The position numbers and the translations under genes are program-made. This document shows, piece by piece, positions 53,471 through 61,232 of a stretch of 63,719 nucleotides of DNA. The notes beneath the pieces are model-generated. The model was not told the DNA's origin and searched no databases. It worked only from the letters and a program-made list of their open reading frames with translations. Position 1 is the stretch's first letter, and every line of letters starts with the position of its first letter. The DNA comes from Micromonospora citrea (GTDB lineage Bacteria; Actinomycetota; Actinomycetes; Mycobacteriales; Micromonosporaceae): positions 1 through 63,719 of the forward strand of contig NZ_FMHZ01000001.1 in the NCBI RefSeq assembly GCF_900090315.1. The letters run 5' to 3'.

Positions 53471-53927
53471 CGCCACCCCGAGGCGTTGGGCCTGGCAGCC
53501 GACGCCAGCCGTGGGTCAGGTCGGTAAGGACGCGACCTAGCGCTACCTGACCGACCGGGCACCTTGAGCACCTCGCGCAGGTTTGCTTCATCGACGAGCC
53601 GATATCTTCCGCTTCTGCGGTTACAAGTTCGGTTTGCCCGGGAACGCCCGAACGATGCTGTGACAGGTGAGGGCTTCGAGTGCGGTGGCAACGAGTGCGG
53701 GCCAGGGCGACAGCCGCTCACTTCCCTCTCGAAGACGCACCGAACTACCCGCTACCACCAGGCCCCACTATGGACTGGAGCTAGGTACGCGATTAACCGC
53801 GGTTAACCAAGACACTCCCCGACGGGGCCAGGCTTCTGAGCAGGCCGGAGTTCGCCCTAGCATGGGCGGACATCCGAAGTACCCCGGCCGCAAACGGCCA
53901 GGGGAAGCAAACGGAACGGAGCCCGTC
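53471..53927. other. gene-free stretch before parA
   Basis: 457 bp with no supported gene. It carries the first parS candidate (53793-53806) and the parA leader. 53560-53650 is less GC-rich and may hold promoter elements (TTGCTTCATCG). The frame open leftward from parA to 53667 is not supported by a start site. Confidence 0.6.
53793..53806. other. parS candidate, copy 1
   Basis: Perfect 14-bp palindrome TTAACCGCGGTTAA, within ATTAACCGCGGTTAAC shared exactly with the second copy. Located 121 bp before parA. A palindrome of this size at both ends of parAB is what a centromere-like ParB site looks like; it may also be the parAB operator. Confidence 0.7.
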
Positions 53928-54671
53928 ATGACTCAGGTACATGTCATCGCCAACCAGAAGGGCGGCGTTGGTAAAACCACCCTCGCCGTCAACTTGGCAG
54001 CGGTGACCTACGACGTCTTGGTCAACCCCGAGCCGATCCTCCAATCGACCGCCGAGGCAATCGGTGATCCGGAGAGCCCGGTAATGGTTGCGTCCACCGA
54101 CCCCCAAGCCTCGTCAGTTTGGTGGTCACGGCGTGTGGAGCAGCAGGGAGGGCTGCCGTTCGACTTCGCCCAGGTCGACGACCCGCGCGACCTGCGTAAG
54201 CTGCGGAACCTGCACTACGAGCACATCTTCGTTGACACGCCGGGCTCGCTCGAGGATGAGCGCATCCTCCAGGTCGCGCTCGATGAGTGCGATGACGTTC
54301 TCGTGCCAATGGTGCCGGAGCCGCTCTGCTACGACCCGACCACCAGAACTATCGAAGCGGTTATCGCGCCGCGCGGGATTCCGTACCGGGTGGTCGTCAA
54401 CAGCTGGGACCCGCGTGACGGACTCCCCGATCTGCAGCAGACCGCGCAGTTCATCCAGCGCAAGGGCTGGCCCATGTGCAATACAGTCATCCGCCGGTAC
54501 AAGCTGCACTCCCGTGCGTCTGCCGAGGGCATGGTGGTGACGCAGTACCCGCGGAACCGCGTGGCGATGGAAGCGCGCGAGGACTTCTTCCGCTTGGCGC
54601 TGGAGATGGGCTACGGCGGGGCGGCGCCAATCCCGTCACAGGCCGGCGCGCCAAACCTCCAGGAGGTCTGA
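53928..54671 (+). CDS. parA: ParA-family partition ATPase
   Basis: 247 residues from ATG 53928 (GGAACGGAG upstream). Deviant Walker A NQKGGVGKTTLAVNLAA at residues about 9-20, STDPQASSVWW (Walker A' region) and FVDTPGSLEDERI (Walker B). Followed by ParB one base later. Segregates the plasmid by ATP-dependent movement over the nucleoid. Confidence 0.92.
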   Translation: MTQVHVIANQKGGVGKTTLAVNLAAVTYDVLVNPEPILQSTAEAIGDPESPVMVASTDPQASSVWWSRRVEQQGGLPFDFAQVDDPRDLRKLRNLHYEHIFVDTPGSLEDERILQVALDECDDVLVPMVPEPLCYDPTTRTIEAVIAPRGIPYRVVVNSWDPRDGLPDLQQTAQFIQRKGWPMCNTVIRRYKLHSRASAEGMVVTQYPRNRVAMEAREDFFRLALEMGYGGAAPIPSQAGAPNLQEV

Positions 54672-54672
54672 C

Positions 54673-55584
54673 GTGGCAGGGAAGCGAGTCAACCTGTCGG
54701 ACCTCGCCACCGAGCCAGCGCTTCCTGAGGCACGGGTTCCGGCTTTTGCCGAGTCGGCGCCACGCACGGCTCGCGTGCAGCAGGTCGCGGCCAACCCACT
54801 GAACACCCGAGACCTTGACGCCGACCACGCGAAAATCGAGAGCATTGCGGACTCGTTGCGCACGCACGGCCAGCTCCAGCCGTGTGCGGTGGTATCCCGG
54901 GAAGCCTTCCTGCGTATCTACCCGGAGTACGAGGCTGCCATCGGCAGGGCGACCTGGGTTCAGGTCACCGGCGGTAGGCGCCGCGCCGCCGCGCTCTTGG
55001 CGGAACAACCGACGCTGGACATCGTCGTCAAGAACAGCTTGGCCGAGAGCCGGGAGGCATGGGTCAGTGCCACTGCGGCCGAGAACCTCGATCGGGAGAA
55101 CCTGGACCCGATCGAGGAGGCCCGTGCGGTTCAGCTCTTGGTGCAGGAATGCGGGACGGGCAAGGCCGCCGCCGAGCGACTGTCCCGCACCCCGGCTTGG
55201 GTGACTCAAAGGCTCAATCTGCTAAAGCTTGCGCCAGAGCTGCAAGCGATGCTGAGGTCCGGCGCGGTACCTCTCCGAGATGTCCGGGACCTCCACCAAG
55301 TTCCCCTCGCAGATCAGCTTGACGAACTGCGTCAGCGACAGCAGCCCCCGGTCGAGCCAAAATTAACCGCGGTTAACGGGACTGCCGACTCTGCGAGCCC
55401 TGAGGGCAGCAGCGAGAAGAGTGAGCGTCCACGAAAATCGGCAGCAGCCTCTGCCATCAGGCGCCTGGGCGGAACTCCTGAGAAGGTCGCGGATTCACTA
55501 CGGGCGGAGATGACGCCCGAGGATCTTCGAACCCTGGCAAACCTCCTCCTGGAGGCATCGGACAGCCAGGAAGCGACGCAGTAG
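54673..55584 (+). CDS. parB: ParB-family centromere-binding protein
   Basis: 303 residues, GTG 54673. N-terminal ParB/Srx domain (NPLNTRDLD, IADSLRTHGQLQPCAVV, VTGGRRRAAALL), HTH near 150-185 (KAAAERLSRTPAWVTQRLNL), and a C-terminal dimerisation tail. Contains the second parS palindrome inside its own coding sequence (encoding KLTAVN), so ParB could spread over its own gene. Followed by a terminator. Confidence 0.92.
   Translation: MAGKRVNLSDLATEPALPEARVPAFAESAPRTARVQQVAANPLNTRDLDADHAKIESIADSLRTHGQLQPCAVVSREAFLRIYPEYEAAIGRATWVQVTGGRRRAAALLAEQPTLDIVVKNSLAESREAWVSATAAENLDRENLDPIEEARAVQLLVQECGTGKAAAERLSRTPAWVTQRLNLLKLAPELQAMLRSGAVPLRDVRDLHQVPLADQLDELRQRQQPPVEPKLTAVNGTADSASPEGSSEKSERPRKSAAASAIRRLGGTPEKVADSLRAEMTPEDLRTLANLLLEASDSQEATQ
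55363..55376. other. parS candidate, copy 2 (inside parB)
   Basis: TTAACCGCGGTTAA again, with identical flanking A and C, in a linker region of parB where coding constraint is low. Contains a TTA leucine codon, rare in high-GC actinomycetes, consistent with the site being kept for a DNA role. Confidence 0.7.
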
Positions 55585-55598
55585 GCGTTTGGCATACC

Positions 55599-55634
55599 AG
55601 CGGCCCCCGGGGATGCAGTCTTCCGGGGGCCGCT
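55599..55634 (+). terminator. parB terminator
   Basis: 12-bp perfect stem AGCGGCCCCCGG/CCGGGGGCCGCT with a 12-nt loop, 15 nt after parB. Confidence 0.8.
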
Positions 55635-55728
55635 GCTATGTACCCCGTCTCGGTGACGGCTCCTACCGGCGGCCTGCGACTTCGGCGGGCTTGGCGAGGC
55701 GGCCTGGTCGACGTCGAGCCAACGAGAG

Positions 55729-55763
55729 CACCCGTGTCCCCGAGTTGCTGGGGGGCACGGGTG
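55729..55763. terminator. second terminator between parB and the PIN gene
   Basis: CACCCGTG/CACGGGTG stem with additional CCCC/GGGG pairing, followed on the plus strand by TTTCCTTT. Lies beyond the end of the convergent PIN gene. Confidence 0.6.
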
Positions 55764-55796
55764 TTTCCTTTGGTGCTGGCTCGCTGTGGCCTGCGG

Positions 55797-56201
55797 TTAC
55801 GCGGGCATGTGGATGACCGGCAGGTGCCCCTCGGGCCCGTACCGGTTGCCCTCGCTGGTCAGGATCGATGCTCGGTGCTCCAGGGCGGCCATCACCGTCG
55901 CGGCCAGGTCGACGCGGCCGGTGAGCCCACGCCAGTAGGACAGTTCCTGCCACGACTCGCCCCGGGTGGGCAGCCGTGCACAGGAGTCGTGGCTGAGCAG
56001 CCGGTACAGGTGATTTCGGTGCTTGGCGTCGGCGGCCAGCTCCAGGGCCTCAGCGGCAGTAACGGCGGTGACGCCGAAGCGCTGGCCATCGGTGATGACC
56101 TCACCGATGGGTTCCCCGACGTGGATCGAGTACGGGTAGGCCAGCAGCGCTGATCGGTCCAGCACCAGCGCGACCGGGCGCTGCTCGTCCTCGGTGCTCA
56201 C
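55797..56201 (-). CDS. PIN-domain toxin-like protein
   Basis: 134 residues, ATG 56201 overlapping the antitoxin stop (ATGA). PIN pattern: ALVLDRSALLAYPYS (first Asp), VTAVTAAEALELAAD (Glu), GRVDLAATVMAALEH (third acidic residue), ILTSEGNRYG. Probably a VapC-like RNase. Order antitoxin then toxin is normal. Confidence 0.75.
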   Translation of the reverse strand: MSTEDEQRPVALVLDRSALLAYPYSIHVGEPIGEVITDGQRFGVTAVTAAEALELAADAKHRNHLYRLLSHDSCARLPTRGESWQELSYWRGLTGRVDLAATVMAALEHRASILTSEGNRYGPEGHLPVIHMPA

Positions 56202-56497
56202 GCGGCCGGCCGGCTGGCGTCGTCCGCCTCATCCTGCATGTGTTGGCGCACCCGGTCGCGTACGGCGTCGTAGCGCTCGTGGGGCCATTGGGCCTGCACC
56301 TGTAGCCGGCGGGCGCGGGCCTCGGCCATGCCTTGCTCGGTGAGCTGCACCCCGGCATCGGCCATCAGCGCACGGAACTCGTCCATGCGCCTGCGGTCGC
56401 GGACGGCCTGGGCGACGTACGCGGAGGCGTTGGGCTGCTGCTCCAGGGTCTCGGCCACGTCCTCGGGCACGGAGACGGTCACTCGGCGCTTTGTCAT
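56198..56497 (-). CDS. antitoxin-like RHH protein
   Basis: 99 residues, ATG 56497. N-terminal ribbon-helix-helix-type segment (KRRVTVSVPEDVAETLEQQP, SAYVAQAVRD) and a charged C-terminus that would wrap the toxin. Direct repeats of TGTCATAC straddle its start. A plasmid addiction module. Confidence 0.72.
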   Translation of the reverse strand: MTKRRVTVSVPEDVAETLEQQPNASAYVAQAVRDRRRMDEFRALMADAGVQLTEQGMAEARARRLQVQAQWPHERYDAVRDRVRQHMQDEADDASRPAA

Positions 56498-56522
56498 ACT
56501 GATCAGGCTACTCCTGTCATAC
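56492..56522. promoter_or_regulatory. direct repeat TGTCATAC twice at the antitoxin start
   Basis: Copies at 56492-56499 and 56515-56522, 23 bp apart (about two helical turns), around and just upstream of the antitoxin start. Suits autorepression by the RHH antitoxin. Confidence 0.55.
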
Positions 56523-56547
56523 CATTACGTACAGCAACGTCGCGCAC

Positions 56548-56757
56548 TCAGAAGGGTGCCGGGCCGGGGGTGCGGTCCGAGACCGGGATCGGGGGCTGTT
56601 GGCCGACGTCGGCCAGCTCCTGCGCCCGGTCGCGCTCGATCAGCTCGGCTCGGCCGTTGACGTGGGTGCAGTCCGGCCGCTCGCAGGTGAACCCGCCGCC
56701 GGGAAGCCGCCGTTGGTCCTGGCCGTACGTCGCCGCGGCGTTGTCGATGTCGATCAC
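56548..56757 (-). CDS. hypothetical protein, 69 aa
   Basis: GTG 56757, overlapping the previous stop (GTGA). Contains FTCERPDCTHVNG, a likely zinc knuckle, and a helix AELIERDRAQELADVG. Last gene of a coupled minus-strand series with prim-pol. Not recognised. Confidence 0.6.
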   Translation of the reverse strand: MIDIDNAAATYGQDQRRLPGGGFTCERPDCTHVNGRAELIERDRAQELADVGQQPPIPVSDRTPGPAPF

Positions 56758-56942
56758 GATCTCTGCTTTTTGTCTGGTGGCGTACCGGTGGGAAGTGCGG
56801 CGTGCAGGTAGAGGGAGACGCCGTCGCCGCTGCGGCGGGGGACCGGTCGGCTGGTGTGGGTGATGGTGAGGGCCTGGGCGATGGCGGCGGTGGCGGCGTG
56901 CAGCTCGTCGACGTCGCTGGCGACCAGGCGTACCCGGATCAC
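56754..56942 (-). CDS. hypothetical protein, 62 aa
   Basis: GTG 56942, GTGA overlaps on both sides. RVRLVASDVDELHAATAAIA…GVSLYLHAALP suggests a small alpha/beta protein. The overlaps are the main support; the longer frame to 57239 is a shadow. Confidence 0.6.
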   Translation of the reverse strand: MIRVRLVASDVDELHAATAAIAQALTITHTSRPVPRRSGDGVSLYLHAALPTGTPPDKKQRS

Positions 56943-57472
56943 GGGGTGACCACCGCGGTGATGTGGTGCGAGCCGGTTAGCCGAGCGGCGAGCCAGTGGG
57001 GCAGCGGCGCGATCGGCAGGTCGCGGCTGATCGTGTAGGGGCGGCCGTCGACGACGGAGCCGGGGCCGACCAGGTAGCCGCCGAGGCGGTGGCCGGGTGC
57101 GCGGACGTCGATGCCGGGCCACCGGCCGATCGAGCTGGGCACCACGACGCCGGTCGGGGCGCGGAAGTACGGGTGCAGGCCGTCGTGGGCGGTGGCGACG
57201 GTGAGGGTGTCCGGCCAGGGCCAGCGGGCGGCGGCGCACAGCGCCCGCAGGGTGTCGACGCCGTCGACGTCGTCCTTGCGGTCCAGGTCCAGGCCGACCA
57301 CGTTCGAGGCGCGGCAGGCGACGCCGATGTTGACGCCGTCGGGCCAGCCGGCGACGTCGGCGGGGTCGGTGGTGATCTGGCGTGGCCAGCCTGGGGCGGC
57401 GCGCTTGGCGCCGGCCGGCAGCGGGAACACCGCCAGGCCGGCCGCCAGGGCGAGGCTCGGGTCAGGCCTCAT
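56939..57472 (-). CDS. bifunctional primase/polymerase (prim-pol) domain protein
   Basis: 177 residues from ATG 57472, overlapping the upstream gene by 11 nt. Archaeo-eukaryotic prim-pol features: ALAAGLAVFPLPAGAKRAA, WPDGVNIGVACRASNVVGLD, catalytic acidic pair in GLDLDRKDD, HPYFRAP and SIGRWPGIDVRAPGH, GGYLVGPGSV. It is the catalytic domain alone, without the helicase part often fused in integrated elements. Likely makes primers for plasmid replication or transferred-strand conversion. Confidence 0.85.
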   Translation of the reverse strand: MRPDPSLALAAGLAVFPLPAGAKRAAPGWPRQITTDPADVAGWPDGVNIGVACRASNVVGLDLDRKDDVDGVDTLRALCAAARWPWPDTLTVATAHDGLHPYFRAPTGVVVPSSIGRWPGIDVRAPGHRLGGYLVGPGSVVDGRPYTISRDLPIAPLPHWLAARLTGSHHITAVVTP

Positions 57473-57950
57473 CGTCGTAGCAGCGGCACTCGTAGTGGTT
57501 GGTGCTGTCGCCGCCGCAGTCGGGGCACTCGTTGCGGGCGCGGCGTTCGTCGTCGTCCATGAACTCGCCGTGGCGCCAGCCGGTGCACTGGCCGTTGTAG
57601 CAGCCGCAGCCGGGGCACTCGGGGCAGGCCATCCCGTTGGTCCAGCCGCACGTGGTGCACATGACCTGGTTGGCGGGGTCGTCGTAGGCGGCCTGGGCGT
57701 CGGCGAAGGGCCAGCCGTTGCACTCGGCGAGTTCGCGGATATGTTCCACGGCGGTGGCGGCCTGGTCGGCGTCCTCGCCGGCGTGGGCCATGCGCAGCGC
57801 GACGGCGGCACGGAAGGCGTGCGCCTGGCGCTCGGTCTCCGGCAGGGTCAGGGTGGCCAGCACGCCTTCGCGGGCCTGGGTGTAGGTCTCCCCGGTGCTG
57901 TCGCGGCGCTCGATCACCGCGCGGGCGAGCTTGCGGTTGGTCTTCGGCAT
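57462..57950 (-). CDS. multi-zinc-finger protein, 162 aa
   Basis: ATG 57950 with GAGGAACG upstream; the long frame to 58454 is shadow. N-terminal helical half (KLARAVIERRDSTGETYTQA…ALRMAHAGEDA) and a cysteine-rich C-terminal half: MCTTCGW, ACPECPGCGCYNGQC, NECPDCGGD, YECRCYDD. Two or three zinc ribbons, possibly nucleic-acid binding. Coupled to prim-pol. Confidence 0.75.
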   Translation of the reverse strand: MPKTNRKLARAVIERRDSTGETYTQAREGVLATLTLPETERQAHAFRAAVALRMAHAGEDADQAATAVEHIRELAECNGWPFADAQAAYDDPANQVMCTTCGWTNGMACPECPGCGCYNGQCTGWRHGEFMDDDERRARNECPDCGGDSTNHYECRCYDDEA

Positions 57951-58150
57951 TTCAGCTCGTTCCTCGGCGGGGTGCGCCCACGCCCGACCCCACCGACACG
58001 AGGTCATGCCCGACAGCGGTGAGAGTTGGTGAGGCGCTGAGTCTGAGACGTCTTCTCCGCTCGTCGCCCGGGCCCCGGCGTGGCGGGGCATGGGCTCCTG
58101 GATCGGCTGGCGCGACAGCCGTGCGGGCAGCGTAGCGCAGCCCACCGACA

Positions 58151-58200
58151 CCGTGCCTGCCGTGCGGTGCCCGTCGACGGGCACCGCACGGCAGGCACGG
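58151..58200. repeat. 50-bp perfect palindrome
   Basis: 25-bp arms meet with no loop at the centre GTC|GAC (58175/58176). It lies 5 nt beyond the stop of the P-loop kinase gene (minus) and in a 254-nt gene-free stretch. May act as a terminator hairpin, but the size and perfection exceed what termination needs. Confidence 0.85.
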
Positions 58201-58204
58201 CCTG

Positions 58205-58783
58205 TTACAGCACGTCGGCGTGGGTGTCGATCTCGGTGACGTGGGTGAAACCCTCGGCGGTCAGGGTGGCCAGGGCTGCCTGGGTACGGACGTGCTGCTC
58301 GACAACGGCGGCGGCCTGCACGGCGCGTCCCCACCGCCGGCCGGGGGCGGGTCCGGGCCGGTTGGCCTGCCGGGCGAGGCACACCCGAAGCGGGGTCGTG
58401 AACACCACGGCGGTCGCGGGCACCTGGTGGCGGCCGGCGAGCGCGAGCAGCCACGCCCGGTCGGCCACGCCGGCGTTGGTGGCGTCGACGACGGTCACCA
58501 GTCGGCGGGACAGCCGGGCCTCCAGGATGGCCGCGAGGATCGCGCGGGCGTCGGTGGTGGCGTCCTGGTCGCAGTCGTCGTCGGCGACGACGGCGCGTAG
58601 CTGGTCGAGGCTGTAGACCTGGTGCGGCTGGTAGCGGGCGGCGGCGTAGGTGGACTTGCCGGCGCCGGCGGGGCCGATGAGCACCACCAGCTGCGGCACG
58701 GTCGTGTTCCCGGTGGCGGCGGGATCGAGCGTGGTGTTGCCGGCGAGCCCCTGCGGGCTCGGCAGGCGGGGGTGGTCGGTCAT
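58205..58783 (-). CDS. P-loop polynucleotide-kinase-like ATPase
   Basis: 192 residues, ATG 58783 with GGAAGG upstream. Walker A LVVLIGPAGAGKSTYAA near residue 34, VYSLDQLRAVVADDD, and VTVVDATNAGVADR (Walker B/DATN seen in PNK-type kinases). Lid arginines in RQANRPGPAPGRR. Likely phosphorylates a nucleic acid end or small molecule. Between replication-type genes. Confidence 0.8.
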   Translation of the reverse strand: MTDHPRLPSPQGLAGNTTLDPAATGNTTVPQLVVLIGPAGAGKSTYAAARYQPHQVYSLDQLRAVVADDDCDQDATTDARAILAAILEARLSRRLVTVVDATNAGVADRAWLLALAGRHQVPATAVVFTTPLRVCLARQANRPGPAPGRRWGRAVQAAAVVEQHVRTQAALATLTAEGFTHVTEIDTHADVL

Positions 58784-58812
58784 GATGATGCTGCCTTCCG
58801 GTGTCTCGGGGC

Positions 58813-58914
58813 TCAGCGGTTTCGGATCCGGAGGTAGTGGTCGGGGTCGTGTTCCAGCACGACCCCGACCGCGCGAACGGGGAGGTCCGATGGCGTCGGC
58901 TCTTCGCCCTTCAT
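58813..58914 (-). CDS. 33-aa peptide
   Basis: ATG 58914 starts 2 nt after the stop of the 56-aa gene; reads MKGEEPTPSDLPVRAVGVVL and so on to RIRNR. Its G/C third positions and tight spacing support translation by coupling, but there is no ribosome-binding site of its own. Confidence 0.4.
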   Translation of the reverse strand: MKGEEPTPSDLPVRAVGVVLEHDPDHYLRIRNR

Positions 58915-58916
58915 GG

Positions 58917-59087
58917 TCAGCGTGAGCGGTGGTCGCGGATGTCCTGCGCGGTCTCCCGAACGATCCGGGCAGTGATGCTGTCGTCTTCGGTGCGCAGCTC
59001 GCCGGCAGCCTTGAGCACCTGGTCCTCGGCAGCGTGCCGGCGTCGGGTGGCGTCCTGCTGGAGTTGCTCGTATCGGGCGCGGCTCAT
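58917..59087 (-). CDS. 56-aa helical peptide
   Basis: ATG 59087 with GAAGGAGCTG upstream, a strong site. Fully helical and charged (RARYEQLQQDATRRRHAAED; TARIVRETAQDIRDH). Follows the coiled-coil gene by 164 nt. Unknown function. Confidence 0.6.
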   Translation of the reverse strand: MSRARYEQLQQDATRRRHAAEDQVLKAAGELRTEDDSITARIVRETAQDIRDHRSR

Positions 59088-59251
59088 GATCAGCTCCTTC
59101 GGGAGAAGAGTGGTGGCGGGCCGGCTTTCGAGGGCAGGGCCCGCCCCCCACGTGGTCCGGGTCGGGCCACTCCCGCCGGGGCACCGGACGCGCCGATGGC
59201 CCACGGGGTAGGTCCGCTACCGGGGCTGTGCGTTGACGTCGGGGACGGCGC

Positions 59252-60424
59252 TCACCGATTGCCGCCCGGCCGGTCGGTGCGGGCCTGGTCGAGCTGGGCC
59301 TGCAGGTGTTCGGCGCGGGCCTCGGCCTCGAAGAGGGCCTTTTCGGCAGCTCGCCGCTCGGCGGTTGCGGCATCAGCGGCGGCCTGAATGGCGCCGGCAC
59401 GGGCGGTCTCGGCGGCGGCGCGGGCGGTCGCGTCGGTGAGCTGGGTGCGCAGGTCGGCCAGCTCAACGCGGGCGCTGTCGCGGTCGGCGGAGATGTGGGC
59501 GGCCCGGTCCTCGGCCAGCTCGGCGCGTGCTACGGCGACGGCGCGGGCGGCGTCGGTGTCGCGGATCGTGGTGTGGGCGTCGGTGAGGTCCCGACGCAGC
59601 TCGTCGACCTGGTTGGTCAGGGCGCCGACCCGGGCCTCGGCGGCCTCGGCGCGGCGGATCGCGGCGGCTAGGTCTGCGCGCAGCTTCTCGCCGGCAGTGC
59701 GAGCGTCGGCCAGGGCCTTGTCGGTCTTGCGGGCCTCGGCCTGGGCGTCGGTGAGGTCGCGGCGCAGGGTCTTGAGCTGGTCGGTGAGGTCGGCGGCACG
59801 CTGCTCGGCGGCCTCGCGGCGGCCGGTCTCGGTGATGACGGCCTGGGCGCGTTCGCCAGCGGCGGCCTCGGCGCGGCCCTGGGCCTCGCGGGCGTCGGCG
59901 ACCTGCCGCCACGCATCGCGCTGGACGCGCTCGGCCTCGGCCTCGGCGTCACGGGCCCGCCGCTCCGCGACCTTGCGGGCCTCCACCGCGGTGGCCGCCT
60001 CCGCGCGGGCGGCACGAGCGTCACGCAGTGCCCTGTCGCGGTCGTCCTCGGCGCTCTGGGCGCGCTGCACGGCGGCCACGGCGGCGACCTCGGCCTGCTC
60101 CACCCGGGCCACCGCCGAGCCGTCCAGGTCGCGCATCGCGTCCACCACCGTGCCCAGCTCGCCGGCGAGGGCCTGCACGGCCGGCAACACCCGCGCCGTC
60201 GCCTCCCGATACGCGGCCAGGGGCTTGTCCAGGCCAGCGGCCAGCTCCGCCTGCCGCTGCTCGGCGTACATCTGCCGGCAGGACTTCCCGCCCGGGTGGC
60301 GTCGGTCGTCATCGGGGCAGAACTCCGGCGGTCGGCCCTTGCCCGCGTAGGCCAGGGGCCGCTGGTCGTACTTGCAGGTCGGCTGCACGCCCCGAGGGCC
60401 CGCTGCCGTACTCGTCTCCGTCAT
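59252..60424 (-). CDS. KfrA-like long coiled-coil protein with N-terminal zinc motif
   Basis: 390 residues, ATG 60424. N-terminal CKYDQRPLAYAGKGRPPEFC…GKSCRQMY resembles a zinc finger; from residue about 60 the rest is an Ala/Glu/Arg coiled coil. Plasmid proteins of this shape (KfrA) bind their own promoter and assist partition; the AT-rich, palindromic leader fits autoregulation. Alternatively a structural nucleoid protein. It resembles in style the coiled coil of the DUF2637 protein. Confidence 0.65.
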   Translation of the reverse strand: MTETSTAAGPRGVQPTCKYDQRPLAYAGKGRPPEFCPDDDRRHPGGKSCRQMYAEQRQAELAAGLDKPLAAYREATARVLPAVQALAGELGTVVDAMRDLDGSAVARVEQAEVAAVAAVQRAQSAEDDRDRALRDARAARAEAATAVEARKVAERRARDAEAEAERVQRDAWRQVADAREAQGRAEAAAGERAQAVITETGRREAAEQRAADLTDQLKTLRRDLTDAQAEARKTDKALADARTAGEKLRADLAAAIRRAEAAEARVGALTNQVDELRRDLTDAHTTIRDTDAARAVAVARAELAEDRAAHISADRDSARVELADLRTQLTDATARAAAETARAGAIQAAADAATAERRAAEKALFEAEARAEHLQAQLDQARTDRPGGNR

Positions 60425-60445
60425 GCATCCATCCTACTCCATTTC

Positions 60446-60473
60446 CTATTTTCGGGAAATAGTAATGATTACT
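60446..60473. promoter_or_regulatory. AT-rich operator-like palindromes before the coiled-coil gene
   Basis: CTATTT/AAATAG (60446-60462) and AGTAATGATTACT (60461-60473) adjoin. 60440-60530 is the most AT-rich block of the molecule, probably the promoter and a candidate Lsr2 or self-binding region. Confidence 0.6.
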
Positions 60474-60527
60474 CAGTTTTAGAAAATTGATACTATCTGA
60501 TCTTGTTCTGCCATGATCGCAAAAATG

Positions 60528-60564
60528 GGCCCCTGAGATCGCCGCAGAGATGATTTCAGGGGCC
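60528..60564 (-). terminator. leftward intrinsic terminator
   Basis: GGCCCCTGA/TCAGGGGCC stem; reading on the minus strand it is followed by CATTTTTGCG. It ends transcripts from the 60606-61232 gene. Confidence 0.7.
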
Positions 60565-60605
60565 GGGCCGTACTTAGGTACCGGGGGCGTTGCGGGGTTA
60601 GTGGT

Positions 60606-61232
60606 TCAGAGTCGGGGAAGGCCAGCGCCGGGCTGGGCAACCGCCGGCCAGTCCTGCACGTCGGTGGCCGCGATGGCGCGAGCGGCGGCGTGGTCGCCAC
60701 GCGCGGCGGCGCGGGCGGCGGCTAGGGCGGCGTGGCGGCCGGTGCCGGGCCCGGCGCGCTCGGCCTGGCGGGCCTGCTCGCGGCTGTGCCACTCGGCGCG
60801 GGCGGCATCCCGGGCGGTGGCCACTGCGGCGGCCTGGTCGACGACGTCGCGCCGACACGCGGCGGCGACCTGGTCGCGGTGTGCGTCGTAGCGGCGGGCC
60901 GGGTGCGGCGGCTCAGCGTCGCCGGTCAGCGACTCGTCGAGCAGCGACCGTAGGTAGCCCAGCGGCCGGTTCGGCGCGTCGAGCAACTCCCGGCCGCCAC
61001 GGCTCTGCCGGATCCAGTCGAGCAAGTCCGGCATTGTCCAGCCCGGACCGAGCCGAGACCCGAGGGTTGCCGCCACCCGGGGCGTGGGTGCCGCCTGCAA
61101 CCATTTCCAAGCCCGCTGTGCGGCCCGTGCCAGGTCGTACGCCCATCCGGCCCACTGCGGAGCGGGCCGAGTCCGCCGTAACGGCGCACACGCCCTCTCG
61201 ATCGGCCTAGGACGCCGTACGGATCGTGGCAC
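60606..61232 (-). CDS. Rep-like C-terminal protein, 208 aa
   Basis: GTG 61232. The middle (WAYDLARAAQRAWKWLQAA, LGPGWTMPDLLDWIRQSRGG, PNRPLGYLRSLLDESL) is the kind of C-terminal domain seen in actinomycete plasmid replication/HTH proteins, followed by a helical tail. Its frame is the one reached by a +1 shift in the G8 tract of the upstream gene, although a TGA (61347-61349) lies between. So it may be the detached C-terminal half of one original gene, or an independent gene with a weak start. Confidence 0.65.
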   Translation of the reverse strand: MPRSVRRPRPIERACAPLRRTRPAPQWAGWAYDLARAAQRAWKWLQAAPTPRVAATLGSRLGPGWTMPDLLDWIRQSRGGRELLDAPNRPLGYLRSLLDESLTGDAEPPHPARRYDAHRDQVAAACRRDVVDQAAAVATARDAARAEWHSREQARQAERAGPGTGRHAALAAARAAARGDHAAARAIAATDVQDWPAVAQPGAGLPRL

